Assembly: GCA_029532415.1 (NCBI GenBank)
Contig: JAQOTA010000071.1
Span: 930,001-994,000 of the forward strand
DNA from: Marasmius tenuissimus
Taxonomy: Eukaryota > Basidiomycota > Agaricomycetes > Agaricales > Marasmiaceae
Reading direction: 5' to 3'
DNA: 64,000 nucleotides
Both the position numbers and the translations under genes were made by a program. The notes beneath the pieces were generated by a model. It did not search any database. It had not been told where the DNA came from and saw nothing but the letters and a program-made list of their open reading frames with translations. This document shows, piece by piece, positions 1 through 11,818 of the stretch (positions are counted from its first letter, which is position 1; the number at the start of each line of letters is the position of its first letter).

Positions 1-129
1 TGCCCGCAGCAATACGCTATCGAGGCGGAGAATCTCAAACGGCACATCAGGTCGTTATTTGACAATTCGATTGGCGGACAGAGTCCATTTTCTAGCGGTC
101 CCAATGGAGTGGAATCAGGAGAAACATGA
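1..129 (+). CDS. 3' terminal exon of a NACHT/NLR-like protein (partial)
   Basis: The window opens inside the last exon of a gene that continues to the left. The 42 codons before the TGA at 127-129 start CPQQYAIEAENLK. They align with the last exons of the two NACHT genes further right, which read CPEQYAAEAKDLK (from 10329) and RFPRQYASQVEDLK (from 19495). Only the C-terminal tail is visible, so the NTPase domain cannot be assessed. The tail after the conserved helix is short, Gly/Ser-rich and unlike the other copies, so tails diverge quickly in this family. The assignment rests on paralogy inside the window. Confidence 0.7.
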   Translation, partial: CPQQYAIEAENLKRHIRSLFDNSIGGQSPFSSGPNGVESGET

Positions 130-1206
130 GAACTTCCCCATTTCCTTCGCCCTACCAGGCCTCTGGTCGTCGAGTACTAGCTTCACGTAGTCCGTTACCT
201 ACTTTCCCGTGGCGCTCACTCGCGGTGAAGGAGGTACAATGATCATTACTTAGCTGTTGTTCAGAAGTACACTGCGTATCAACCATATGTCTGCTGAGTG
301 TCTTGTACCATAGGTCTGTATGGATGTTTATGTTCCTGCTTCGACTCACCCGGATCGACTTCGATCGTCACCGCCTTCATCCACCTAAGTACTACTGTGA
401 CACTTGCACCCTGAAAATCAGCCAACTTCCGCCCAGTCATATTCTGTTGCAAGCTGGATTTCAGAAGAGGAGATCTTGGAGGTTTGTGTTTGGGTTAATA
501 CAGGTCGATACGAGTGAGTGCTCAACGATCAACTTGAAAGTGATCGAGCTCTTGGAATTTTTGTAGGTATTCTAGTCGACAATGGGGCCCTATACACTGT
601 TCGCTAGCGAATCGTTTCAGATGAGTCTGTATGAGCCAGTAGCATTTGTGTCGGCGCTCCGAAATGACAATGAGAACTTGAGGAGGAGCGGAAGGATCAA
701 AAAGATTGGCCTGGTAGCTCTGAAGTTGATCCGGTGCAATATCCGTATACCTTTGGATACTGTAGGTCTCCGAGTCGATGATGATTGGTGGACAACGAGT
801 GTCTGTGAAAGACTCCGGGCTGAGTCACAGACTGCGCATCGTGAAACCTGGTGTTTGGGGAAACGAAGATCCGTCTGGTTGATAACGTAAAATTTCCTCC
901 AGAGTCGAGAAAGTGGAAGAGAGTCGATTATTGTGATCTCCTTCGCAGTATAATTTTAACCAGCGACGAGTGTCAACTCAGGACTGACAGTCACAGAGTC
1001 TAGCGCAACGGCGATTGCCGGGGTATTGCCGGTGGCAGCTTAGCTGCCACATCTGCCGCGTGTTCATTATCTCCGTTTGGAACAGAATGGTTCTCAACGA
1101 ACCACCACGAACAATGAAAGCGTCGAGGTGCGTATAAAAGTCCAACTCACATTGCGTTGGGATGTTTCTTTCTGACTTCTGACTTCCAATTATCACCATC
1201 CCCATT
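130..1206. other. Intergenic, no supported gene
   Basis: This stretch lies between the NACHT tail and the FunK1 gene. The open frames present, for example 303-566 and 582-890 on the plus strand, have no recognisable domain and no splice-supported extension. The last 200 bp must contain the FunK1 promoter. I see no clear TATA box or repeat. Confidence 0.5.
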
Positions 1207-4048
1207 ATGACAGACCCTTCTGAAGCCTCCGGTCCCTCTCGTCGTCTATCCACGCCACCACCTAGTACCACCAAATCCCTTGTAGATCTTGCTCTCAAGG
1301 AACCTGCCAAGATTTCCAATACTCCGCGAAAGGGAGACTCTACGCTGTACACAGACTTCGCGACAGGACACTTTGACGAGGTCCGCTCGATCATACTCGA
1401 CACTATGGGGCCCACGTTACGCCAGTACAAGGTCTCTACCTTCCTAGATCGTGCCGTTCCAGAGGTCCCTGATGATGTTGTGGAGAAAACATACCAGCAA
1501 CTCAAAATCACCAAGCTGGAGGGGGGAAACGGGACCGTCTTGGCTCCCGACGGTAAATGGATGTGGTTCAAGGATGCCACGCCCTCCAAGATCGAAGGTG
1601 GAGAGGATATGATCTTCAAGCCCTTCGAGTACATATCGGAGGCCATCCTGAAGGCTGCAGAGACGACATGGCCGGAGAAAGGGAGTCCCAACGCTCGTTT
1701 TCGCTGTAGACCGCGCGAGGTTTCAAACTCGGACACGGAGAATAGCGGGTACAAAACTGACGCCGACCAGGAACGAGTGGAAAGGACTGATCCCACCGCA
1801 ACAAAGTTCGAATCGTGGGACAGTGTTACGAGTGCTGAATTCAAGAAGTTCAACACGATTGAGGATTCTAATAAGGTGAGTTTCCTCCATCATCAACTTC
1901 ATATGGAAATACAGCGCTCATGAATTGCCTTGTAGTGCGTTCGGCAGCTACTCGGGAACGCTTCGCACATGATGTTCAGCGACCCCAGGCGACGCTTTCG
2001 ATTCGGCCTCACAATCATGGATGCCTCTACTAGACTATGGTTCTTATCCCGTGCGATCAGCTTTGTCAGTGAAACATTCGACTTCATCAAGGTTTGTGCT
2101 TTCGCCTCCCCACTTCTATCCTTCGCTCACCGGTCATATCAGGATCCTAAACCACTCATTCGCTTCATCCTCGCGACGTCCTTTGCCTCGAAAGAAGAGA
2201 TGGGATACGACCTGACCGTCGAACGCGTCAAGGACGATACCAAGAAGTGGGTGTACGACTACGAGGTGGTGGATGAGGCTGGAAAATCTACTTGGTTCCG
2301 GACGGTTAATAGCTTGTGGACCCATCAGTCTGGCCGCATTCCTGGGCGTGGTATTCGTGTATGGGAGGTTCAAGAGCTCGATGAGAACAGGAAGCCTACG
2401 ATGGATGATGGCAAACTCAAACCAACTTGCGTTCTCAAAGACTACTGGCTTACTTTCGACGCCATTCCAGAGTCCGTGAGACGCAACGAGATCATCGACC
2501 GTGCGCTAGCCAAGAATCCCAGTCTTCAGCGGCGAGACATCGAGAAGCACTTCATGACCATCCTACACGACACGTACGTCAAAGCCCGTAATGCTGGAGG
2601 ACAGCTGGTGCAGGACACTTCAGAGATGCATCTTCGCGGATGGCCTCTCCCGGATGATCACTCGGAGTTCTTTTTGGAGACACGACCGGGCAAGGGTGCT
2701 ACAAAACCCCAGATACGGAACGGAGTCAACTCACGAGCGACCGGAGCCAGTGGTAGCGCATTCAGCAACCGAAAGTCGTCTCAGCACGACCGACCCGAAA
2801 CATCCACCAACCCCGCTCGAACCGTCGCTGTCAAGCGAGTCTATGAACCTCGTCGCCACTGCCGTACCGTCTTTCGGGAGGTTGGTAGGCGTCTAGACAA
2901 GATGTATGATCAGCGGGAGCTCGTCCAGAGTTTGATTGATGCCCTTGAAGGTGCATTCTCGTGCTTGATTTTGCCTCTCCCGAGCAGACTTACCATGAGT
3001 ATTACAGGCCTCAAATTTTTTTACGATGCGGGGTACTTACACCGTGATATTTCTGTCGGAAATCTGCTTTGGTGCTATGACGCCGACCACGACAAGATGA
3101 TCTGCAAGATTACAGATCTTGAATACTCAAGGCTATACTTACACTCTAACGAAGAGGATTACTGTCCTCATGATCATAAAACGGTAATCCGTACAAATTC
3201 TTCGACGCGAACGTTTCTTACTCACGCCTTCCTTTCAGGGCACCCCGGGGTTCATGGCTTTGGAGGTACAGGCAGATGGCTATCTCTTTGATGGTCTTTC
3301 TGCACAGTCCGATTCTGAGGATTCCTCTGATGAAGGCGTCGACTCATCCGACGAGGAAGACGCAGACTCTGGAGAAGACACGGGGTCACCGAGCGAGGTC
3401 CCATTTCTCCATAACTACCTCCATGACGTTGAAGGGATCTGGTGGATTATGATTTACAATCTCTATTCGACTCACCCCTCCAATCCCAAACACCAGCTCT
3501 CCGACAGTGGACGACTCATTCGCATTGAGACAGCGAATGGGATCTTTCCTCCCTCCATCTCCAGTAACGCTGACCGGGAACATTTTGTGACCATGAACCA
3601 GCGTTATACTGCCTGCACGAAGACTCTTCCGGCAGAATTTAGCGCTCTTGGAAAGGCCATGAACAAAGTACGAGGTATCCTTCAGAAGTCTTACCGTTCC
3701 CTCGAAAATCCATCGTTGGAGAGGGTACTTATCCACGACAATTACCGAGGCATTCACGACAAGTTTATCTCCCGTTTCGAGAAGATGAAGAGACATGCAG
3801 TACACTCTGTGGTGAAGCTTGCTCCCACCGAGGAACTCCTCCAAGCCTCCAAGCGTGCGACGCGCAAGAAGAGAAAGAATGCTGACGACGGCGACGACCA
3901 CGACGAGTATGTCCCAACGAGTCGGAAGAGGTCGCGAACGAACACCCCGACAACCTCCCGGAGGAGCACTCGCCCCCGTCGTGCGACCACTAGCAGTGTC
4001 GCCGCGATTCCCATGGAGGAGGAGGACGCCGACGAGCACATGAACTAG
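1207..4048 (+). CDS. FunK1-family fungal protein kinase
   Basis: Spliced model: 1207-1875, 1936-2091, 2143-2950, 3008-3183 and 3239-4048, giving 872 aa with all phases consistent. The kinase core shows the FunK1 signature LHRDISVGNLLW (His556-Arg-Asp558), an ITDLE sequence where DFG is expected, and GTPGFMALEV as activation-segment end. FunK1 kinases are a fungus-specific eukaryotic-like kinase family expanded in mushrooms; substrates are unknown. After the core comes an acidic Ser/Asp/Glu stretch (about 3300-3400) and a Lys/Arg-rich tail that could be a nuclear signal. Introns 2092-2142 (51 bp) and 2951-3007 (57 bp) are multiples of three without stops, so retention would leave the frame open. 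The start at 1207 is the first ATG of the first coding exon. The gene sits inside a NACHT cluster. Confidence 0.85.
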
Positions 4049-4281
4049 CGGTGCATCCAGGGTGATCACTGGTCGTTTCTCCTACGCATCATTCTCTTTC
4101 TTCTTAGAACTTTTATAAGACTTCGTGCCTTCCCTTTACGCCTCTCGGCTTGTATTTTCCGCCTTATTACCTGCTTTCGTGCTTTCCGACTAGAACTACA
4201 TCTATCCATCGATTTGCTATGTAGTATAGTATTTCTCTTGTATACACAAATCATACGTCTACTAAGTACCCATGCCGCACG

Positions 4282-4660
4282 TCCCGAACTTGACAACTTG
4301 TACTATTTTATCCTTTCCAAAATTTCTGGTTGGGAGGAGGCGCTCCCCATTATTGCCGCAATCTTTCTGCTCCCTCCCTGCGGGTCACCTTCGCCCGGAT
4401 TCGTCGAACTCTTACTGGACTTGCCCACGGGGATAGTAGCCCTGACACTGTGAGGGATGCATGCTGTGCTTGATATTAGGTTATTGGGACAATATAGAAG
4501 CAATTCACGCACCATTCTATGATTTTCTCTTTGATTGGCATCGTTCCAAGGAAGTTTTTATCGATCGACAAGCTCAAACTGAATCCATTTCGCAGAAGTG
4601 GCTACGAAGAAGCCCTTGGTCCCCTTGTTAGACACTGTCTACTATCTATAGGTTTCTTGT
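4282..4660 (+). pseudogene. Relic of the NACHT-protein C-terminal module
   Basis: The translation begins PELDNLYYFILS and continues through a segment ending VELLLDLPTG. It matches the start of the post-NACHT module of the two NACHT genes (KLDQLYHIILS at about 9020, ELDRLYHIILS at about 18180). A stop near 4453 and a frame change break it. Homology then continues in another frame with FYDFLFDWHRS and FIDRQAQT, which match FRDYIFDQSRSGIFF in the intact gene, and fades after about 4660. No P-loop or NACHT sequence lies upstream, so this is a copy of the module only. Confidence 0.75.
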
Positions 4661-7474
4661 ACATGAGAAACCCACCTAACAGGCCACTTCGCGGAACGAG
4701 GTTAGGACCAGAGTCGGCTCGATGTTGCATTTGCGCGGTAGTCTTCGAGCAGCTCTCGGTCGGAGGTGTTTACGGGATTTCGTCGGAATTTTAGTGGCTA
4801 CAAATATACATATGTATTACATGCTCCCTAACAAGATCAGTGCTCTGGATGGAAATGACACAGGGGGGAGAGATGGACGCAAGCTCGGTATGAGGACAGA
4901 GAACGAGGTAGGTGGCATATGAGACAAGTGGTATTGCGACCAAGAGGGAGACGGAAGAGAGGACTGACGGTGCTGCAACCGCAAGAAAGCGTACGACTGC
5001 GGTAGAAGTCCATGTGGCATACAGGCTAAGGCTGACACCTCCAAGGAAGATCAGTCTATCATGTACATCTGCGAGTGCAGGGATAGAATCTAGATAAAAG
5101 GCGTTGGCGTTGATCGAAGTCCCATCTTCGAGCTCATTCATACCTATCGCCTTGGAAGGTCCTCTCTCCAAAGTCGTGTCGGAGGCTTTCTGGCGGATTG
5201 AAGCAGCGCACCGGGGTTGGGTCTCATTTGCTCAGACGACTTCCTCACACCCCACAACTCGCAAAAACCATCACATCCACCAGCATCCTCTGGACGACCA
5301 GTATCCCCCTGCATGGTCTACTACGTCCTAATAAATGCCAAATCAGTCAGATTTGTAAGTGGATAGGGCTCTATTACCTTCCGTCCAGTTCCGCCAGTCT
5401 TTCGATATCGCGGGGCTCTGGAGGAGGACAAATAGTCCTGTTCTAAAGGTGTCCGTTCAGATACGCCTCCGTTGAACTGATAACAGGATCTTTGGCAATG
5501 GTAGGCCTTGACGGCGGTCAGCGAAGCGTAAGAGTTATCCCTTTACATGGTAAATGAGCACAGTATAAGACACAAAAGTAAACGCACCACGAACCTCGGT
5601 GATCGTATATATGAGTGAATGTCTATCTGGCTGAGGGTCGACAACGTTGTACTCGATGTATTTCCAGCGTTGTCAATCGGATTCCCCAGATGTCCGATCT
5701 CCTCTTTTCTTCCGGATCTGTCGCTTTCTCTCGGTGAGATTCCGTGTCGACCCAGGCCTATCCTTATTTGGCTTTGTCGAATCTGCTCATTCCTTGTTGG
5801 TTCTGGTTGACGTCTGATATCGAGCAGAAAGATAGGGATCGGCGTGTCAATTCGTAGTGAAGTGGAACCTTAGGTTGAGCCTGGGTAGAAACGAGTCGAG
5901 TGATAGGCTGTGACGGGGGTGTCCGGTCGTTGGTCGGAGTTTCTTGGCGAATGTTTTGCCAGTCGTTTCTATCAATAACAAGAATCTCCTATGCAATGAG
6001 CATTACCAGAGTCTCGAAAAGATGCCACTTCCCGTACGGAGGGAGTGGCTATCTCCGCTAGACATCGCGATCACCGTCGTGGGGCAAAGGAGAGGGACGC
6101 GTTCGATAAGCGCTTAAGCGCCCACCGTCAAATCTTTCAACACAAACCTTCATCGTTCCGGCCATGCGCAGCACAGCGGTGTCAACGAGTTTCTCTTTTC
6201 CTCTCCTCCCAGGCAATCGTTAAACTTTCCCTTAAGTAACGACCCAAAATCAAGTTAAATAACCAACTTTCCACCACCGCGTTTTAGGATCTTTCCGAGA
6301 ACATAAAGAAGGGACAAGACTCATAATAGTGGGAATCATAGCCCCTCGAGCAATTTGCCATCAAGCGTGTCCCAAGTATGTCTCTGAGTACTGCTATAGT
6401 CCTTAGTCTCATCAAATCACCCAGACAGGCGTCCGAGGATTCTCGTGTTGGCGACAAAGGACACTGGTAGAGTCCGAGAGACTGGCGATTGAATTGTCGT
6501 TCCTGATTTGTACGGGCTCGTTATTGAACAGAACAGTCTGGTGAGCCATGTTTGAGTCGTCAAAATAGTTTGGGAGGCTTACTAATTTCAAGGAGAAGCG
6601 CAAGCAAGGTTTGACAATTCAGTACATCTTCAGCGAGGGGACTTGAACTCTGTTCGCCATGTCTCCGGGCCTCCTCCCAAACTCGCCACTCTTTCTCGAC
6701 GAAACCCTCGCCAGTGGTCCCTAGAACCTCCCTTGACGACTCTTGCAAACCAAAGTCACTGCTCTTGGCGACACATCTGTGATTTCTGTGGCTACCCCCG
6801 CTATGAGTGCTCTTGAGAAGCTGCAGCCATAGCTCTACGTTGGCTCCCTCATTACCATCATCCTCTGCTCTTCCACCTTCTACTTGTTACCGTGTCCCTT
6901 CTATTTCCCTCTACCACTACTTGTGCCATCCGGCCTAGTGGACACTCTACATTTCTCCCTGACATATCTCACCGTCTCAAACGTGAACGACGACGCAACA
7001 AGTCTATACAAACTCGGATACCAAGGAGGCTCGGAGCAATACAGAGCAATACCGGGACCTCTACGGCGACTTTATAACGAGCGGTTCGGTTCTACGATCA
7101 GAGCGTATGGGGGCCATGGTAGATATGGTAGGATATGGTGAATCATCACACTTCAAGTCGAGGATTCGTAACAGCAAAGGGAGGCCGGAGACAACGAGAT
7201 TGCGGAAGTATCAGTACGACGTATGTGAACCTCTGTTAGTATCCTTCCTACCTCTGTTCAACATTGATATTTATTTGACCTGCGTAGTTCTGGTTGGCTT
7301 TGCTTCGAATGATAGCGTCGCATCTCACGTTGTAGGTTCGACGATTGAAATTTAAATATTCATACACATCGGTCACCCTCCCGACACTCTTCAGTTCAAT
7401 GACACGCGAGTTTCGACCGAAATCTGACGGAGGCTGAGATTCACGAGGTGTCTGGACTGTCAAGTAAAGGGCTT
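4661..7474. other. Long intergenic stretch, no supported gene
   Basis: Nothing here gives a recognisable product on either strand. Short open frames (4791-5171 minus, 6884-7141 plus and others) lack domains and splice-consistent extensions. The first 150 bp may hold further decayed NACHT tail. The rest is probably gene debris typical of an accessory region, but I cannot name a source. Confidence 0.45.
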
Positions 7475-7535
7475 TGAGGCCCGTTGAGGAGCATCAAGCA
7501 TGGTTTGCAGTGAGAACGAGACATGGTGGGAAAAG
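7475..7535 (+). repeat. 5' flank block shared with the second NACHT gene
   Basis: This interval, about 350-400 bp upstream of the NACHT start codon, matches 16561-16620, about 410-470 bp upstream of the second NACHT gene. Both read GAGG followed by a GTCAAGCATGG-like core and ACATGGTGG. The bases just before both start codons (GATCGC-GCG-CCATGGC) are also conserved. The two genes were therefore copied together with their 5' flanks. Confidence 0.6.
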
Positions 7536-7878
7536 TTGCATCGGTTCGGGACTGTCATCCATGCAGGGTCGAGCCTACTGCTCCCTGCGATGCTCCTATA
7601 ATCTGACTGGCGTCACTGTGTTGCCGCTACCCGCATACCTCAAAAATCTCAGGAATGACAGTCTCGCACGCCAACGTCCTTAAGTTACTTGCCCACATTG
7701 CTATTGGACGGTGAAAAGGAACATGTGGTGTGCCACATACATAAAAATAGGTGTCCGAGGCTGAGCACTTGTGACCCACACAGCGGTGCTCGAACAAGGC
7801 TCCCCCTTGTTACGACGACGGCCATTGCTATCAGTTCCTCTCCTTTTCGGCATCTCTCTAGTCTGGATCGCAGCGGCC

Positions 7879-10800
7879 ATGGCACGGAGAGTTTATAGAG
7901 ATCACAATGTTCACAATGGACTGGGCGATTTCAATGTCAACAACGTGGAGGGTGACCTCATACAGAACAACTCGTTCGCCACAACTGACTCAGATCGTGC
8001 GTTCAACTAGGTCATTCTGAACACGACATACTGAGTCTCACTGATTCTTTTGCGTAGCGCACTTGGGAAGGCTATATGACGCCGTCGCCGATGTAGGGGC
8101 CTCTCACACGTCTGAACAACAGCATGCCAGAGGAACGTGCCTCGAAGGCACTCGCGAGGAGGCCCTTGGTGACATTCATCACTGGAGTTCCGACGAAAGT
8201 TCCCCTCCAATATGTTGGCTCTCTGGTGCAGCAGGCGTTGGAAAGTCTGCCATCGCGATGACTGTTGCCGAAGCCTGCGAGGAAGAAGACGGACTCGTGG
8301 CATCCTTCTTTTTCTTTAGGTCGGACCCCAAGCGAAACAGACCCAATGCCCTCGCATTGACGATTGCGCTCGGCCTCGTAGAGAACATACCCTCCCTTCG
8401 GGCCTTCATTGACCAGAAAATTTCCGAGCGCCCAACAATCCTGAAGGCCAACTTGGAACTCCAGTTCCAAGAGCTCGTCGTGCAGCCGTCTCTGCAAATT
8501 GACCGGTCGGGAGTTGAGGGGAAATCGGTACAAAAGGTGCCAGACTTGGTCATCATAGACGGTCTCGACGAATGCGGCGATGAGGACACACAGCTGCGCA
8601 TTCTTTCGATCATTCAATCTTCCTACCAACAATCACCTGCGAGTCGGCCTGCCTTAAAATTCCTCATCTGCAGTCGTCCGGAGGCATGGATTCAGGAAGC
8701 CTTTGGTACGGAGGAGCTTTGTCAACTAACACACTACGTGGTGTTAGACGATGCAAGCCGAGATATCGAGCAGTATCTCCGCCATGAATTCCAAATCATT
8801 CGCACATCCCCCAAGTACTCTCGCATACCTTTCCCGTCTCCTTGGCCGTCGGAGTGGGAGCTGCGGCAGCTTGTGTGGAAAGCCTCTGGCCAGTTTGTGT
8901 ATGTTGCGACCGCTGTGGTGTTTGTGAAGACTCCTTACCTCAACCCTGTGGACCAACTTCGCACTATACTCACATACGGCCCCGGGAACCAGTCCTCGAA
9001 CTCGCCTTTCCCCAAACTCGACCAGCTGTATCACATCATCCTTTCCGTCAATCCTAATCGCGAGAAACTACTCTCTATCCTTGCCCCAATCCTCTTACTC
9101 CCTTACTATGTGACTCCTACCCCCGAATTCATCGAAATCTTGCTGGATTTAACTCCAGGAGAATTAGAGTTGACTCTACGACCCTTACATTCCATCCTCA
9201 GCATCCGAGGTAGCGGGGACATGATTGGAGTATTACACACCTCATTCCGAGATTATATCTTCGACCAGTCCCGTTCGGGGATTTTTTTCCTTGATGAAGC
9301 GGCTCAAAAAACTCTCCTCGCGCAGCGGTGGCTACAAGCTCTCTCAGGTGACAGACTCAGGCGGTACAGGTGGGAGACTTTTTGGTCGTTCATGACAGCT
9401 CTTTCTCATCTGATTATCGGCCTCCCCCGCAGCTTTACGCAGTTGTTCGAGGGCACGCATAAACTGCTATTTACCGAATGGGTCCCTTTTTGCATTCGTT
9501 GTCAGCCAACCCGGGAACTGCTAGTAGATCTTCAGAATGTCGATCTTGGCGCTCTTTTCATGTGCAACAAGGGGAAAACCTGGAACGAGATATTTGGTCG
9601 CTTGGTACCGTGGCTGCAAAAGCGGAATGTATGTTCTCTTTCTCTGATTCAGCCCAAATGTTCCGAGTTGTAACCCGTACTTAACCATCAATAGGCCTGC
9701 GACCTGGATCCCAATATCGTTGAACGTTTCGAGAATGGACCGAAACACTTTCACGCCGAATCGTCGATTGACCTGCACGCATCAGAAGAGGACCGCGTGA
9801 GGTTCCATGTTCTGGAGCATGCGGTTATTCTTGCAGTCAACAGATGCCGCCACTGGGATTCCGAGGCCTTCGAGGATATCTCGAATGCTCCCTTGCGCTT
9901 CACATTCACGGTCAAAGTTTGCCGCTGTAACTCCGATGTAGGCCTTGCATCATTCTGCCCTCACGCCAAACGTTACGAAGCAGCTTGTCTGCGGGCATTG
10001 AAAACTCTCGTATCAAACACTCTATCTCGCGACTCAGATGGCTCCTCGAACTCGAACTTGAGCCCAGCGCCTTACGATGTATACGAGAACTTGATCACTT
10101 CCTCACTTCTCCACCATTGCGTGTTTGGATCCGAGTTGCTCGCACAATGTCGGACGTTATTTTCGCTCGGTCGTCCTGTGGGTTGGCCCGGCGCCTCATT
10201 GACACCTGGGATTGAGAAACATCGGAAGAAGTGGCTGGATTGGCTTGAGGTATGTCTACAACCAACCTTTAGCTTACGTTCCAGATTGCTCTGTTCGTTG
10301 AGGCTGACTGTACTCGCTCTTGTAGACATGCCCAGAGCAGTATGCTGCTGAGGCAAAGGATCTCAAATTGCAGCTCTGGTCCTTTTTCGGTCCTCTGGCG
10401 TTGCAAAAAATGTCCGCACGAGAACGAGATCGACTGTACCACAATGTCCTTTCCGCCTGTCCTGATCAAGAAAGACTACTCTCGATTCTTGCCGCAATTT
10501 TTGTCGCCGGATCTCATCTGCCACCGTCCCCTGATTTCATTGGAATCTTGCTGGATTTGGCTCCGGGGGAGATAGGTTTGGCCCTACGACCCTTGCACTC
10601 CGTCCTTAGCATACAAGGCAGTGGGGACGTGGTCAGAGCAAATCACATCTCATTCCGAGATTATCTCTTCGACTATTCTCGTTCTGGGATCTTTTTCATC
10701 GACCGTCCAACTCAAGCTCATTCCCTTGCGCGACGGTGGCTCCAAGCTCTTTCAGCTGAGAGACTCAGGAGGTACAGGTGAGAGACATTATTGATCTTTC

Positions 10801-11818
10801 ATGTTGCTAAGTCCCCACCTTTCCATAGCTTCCACCCGTTGTTTGGACCCGAGCTTGTACCACTCTTCACCCACTGGATCCCTTTCTGCGTTGAACTCGT
10901 TCGACCTGGTAAGGACTTTCTAGTGGATCTTCAAAATGTAGAGATCAGCGCCGTTTTACTGGCTCACAAGGAGATAGCTGGGGACAGGGTATTTGGTAGC
11001 TTGGTGTCGTGGTTACAAGAGTCAAATGTAAGTTCTCTTTCCGGTTCGTTTGGAACGTACTAGACTGCAGCACTTGGACTATGCATAGGCTTACGACCTG
11101 GAACCCAATATTATTGAACGTTTCAAATATCGACCGAAACACTTTCACTTGAATAGACCGTACGCATCGGATGATGACCGGGCTCCGTTCCGTATATTGG
11201 AAACTACGGCCGTTCTCAAAATCAACGGCCACGAAAACTGGGACTCCCGGGAGTTTAGGGACACTATGGAGGATCTTCGTTCACGCTCGAACAAGCCCAG
11301 GTTTACAGATTGCCGTTGTGAAGGCTTGGACTCCGCAGACCATACCTCATCACCTTGCCCTCACAGACTGTATCAAGACGTTTGTCTGCAAGTAGTGCGT
11401 GATGTCGTACTCCACGCTCCATCTCACAACCCCCCCATCTTGGCGCACAAAATCAAGGCTCTGATTGGTTCTTCACTTCTCCAGCATTGTGCGTTTCAGG
11501 GCCGGTTGCTCATTCAATTTCGGAAATTGTGTTTGCTTCAAGGTCCATGGTCTAGCTACATGTCAACAGTCGAGAGGGAGGAATGTCGGGAAAAGTTGTT
11601 GGATTGGCTTGAGGTATGTCTGGATACTAGATAATTTCATAGATGGATTGTTAAAACTGACTGTGGTCACCTCTCCCCCGTAGACCCACCAGCAGCAGTG
11701 CGAATACATGGCAGAGGGCCTTAAATCACTAGTCAAGTCGGTATTCCAACCTGAGCCTGACTCACTACGGTTGAGTTCGCTCAGTCCACCCCCGAGATTC
11801 CGGCCTCGATCCCGGTGA
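7879..11818 (+). CDS. NACHT NTPase (NLR-like) with duplicated C-terminal module
   Basis: Model: 7879-7996, 8058-9369, 9433-9628, 9695-10249, 10326-10777, 10829-11027, 11089-11613 and 11684-11818, giving 1163 aa. Exon 1 encodes a short Gly/Asn-rich motif (NVHNGLGDFNVNN). The NACHT domain follows with P-loop GAAGVGKS (about residues 96-103) and Walker B VIIDGLDECGDED (about 207). A first helical module runs from LYHIILS (about 364) to about 755. A second copy, from LYHNVLS (about 763) to the end, has the same four-exon pattern and is joined in phase through the exon at 10326. Such proteins are STAND-class switches, thought to oligomerise after ligand sensing in non-self recognition or cell death. 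No WD40, ankyrin or TPR repeats are visible. Intron 9370-9432 (63 bp) is open and could be retained. The stop at 11816-11818 overlaps a possible GTGAGT donor, so the last few residues are less certain. Confidence 0.85.

Noticed and set aside
978..1856. 292-codon minus-strand open frame over the FunK1 first exon
   Set aside because: It is antisense to a well-supported coding exon, has no recognisable domain, and its composition follows from the plus-strand codons.
8072..8632. Long minus frames opposite the NACHT domain
   Set aside because: They are shadows of the NACHT coding strand. The plus strand carries P-loop and Walker B motifs.
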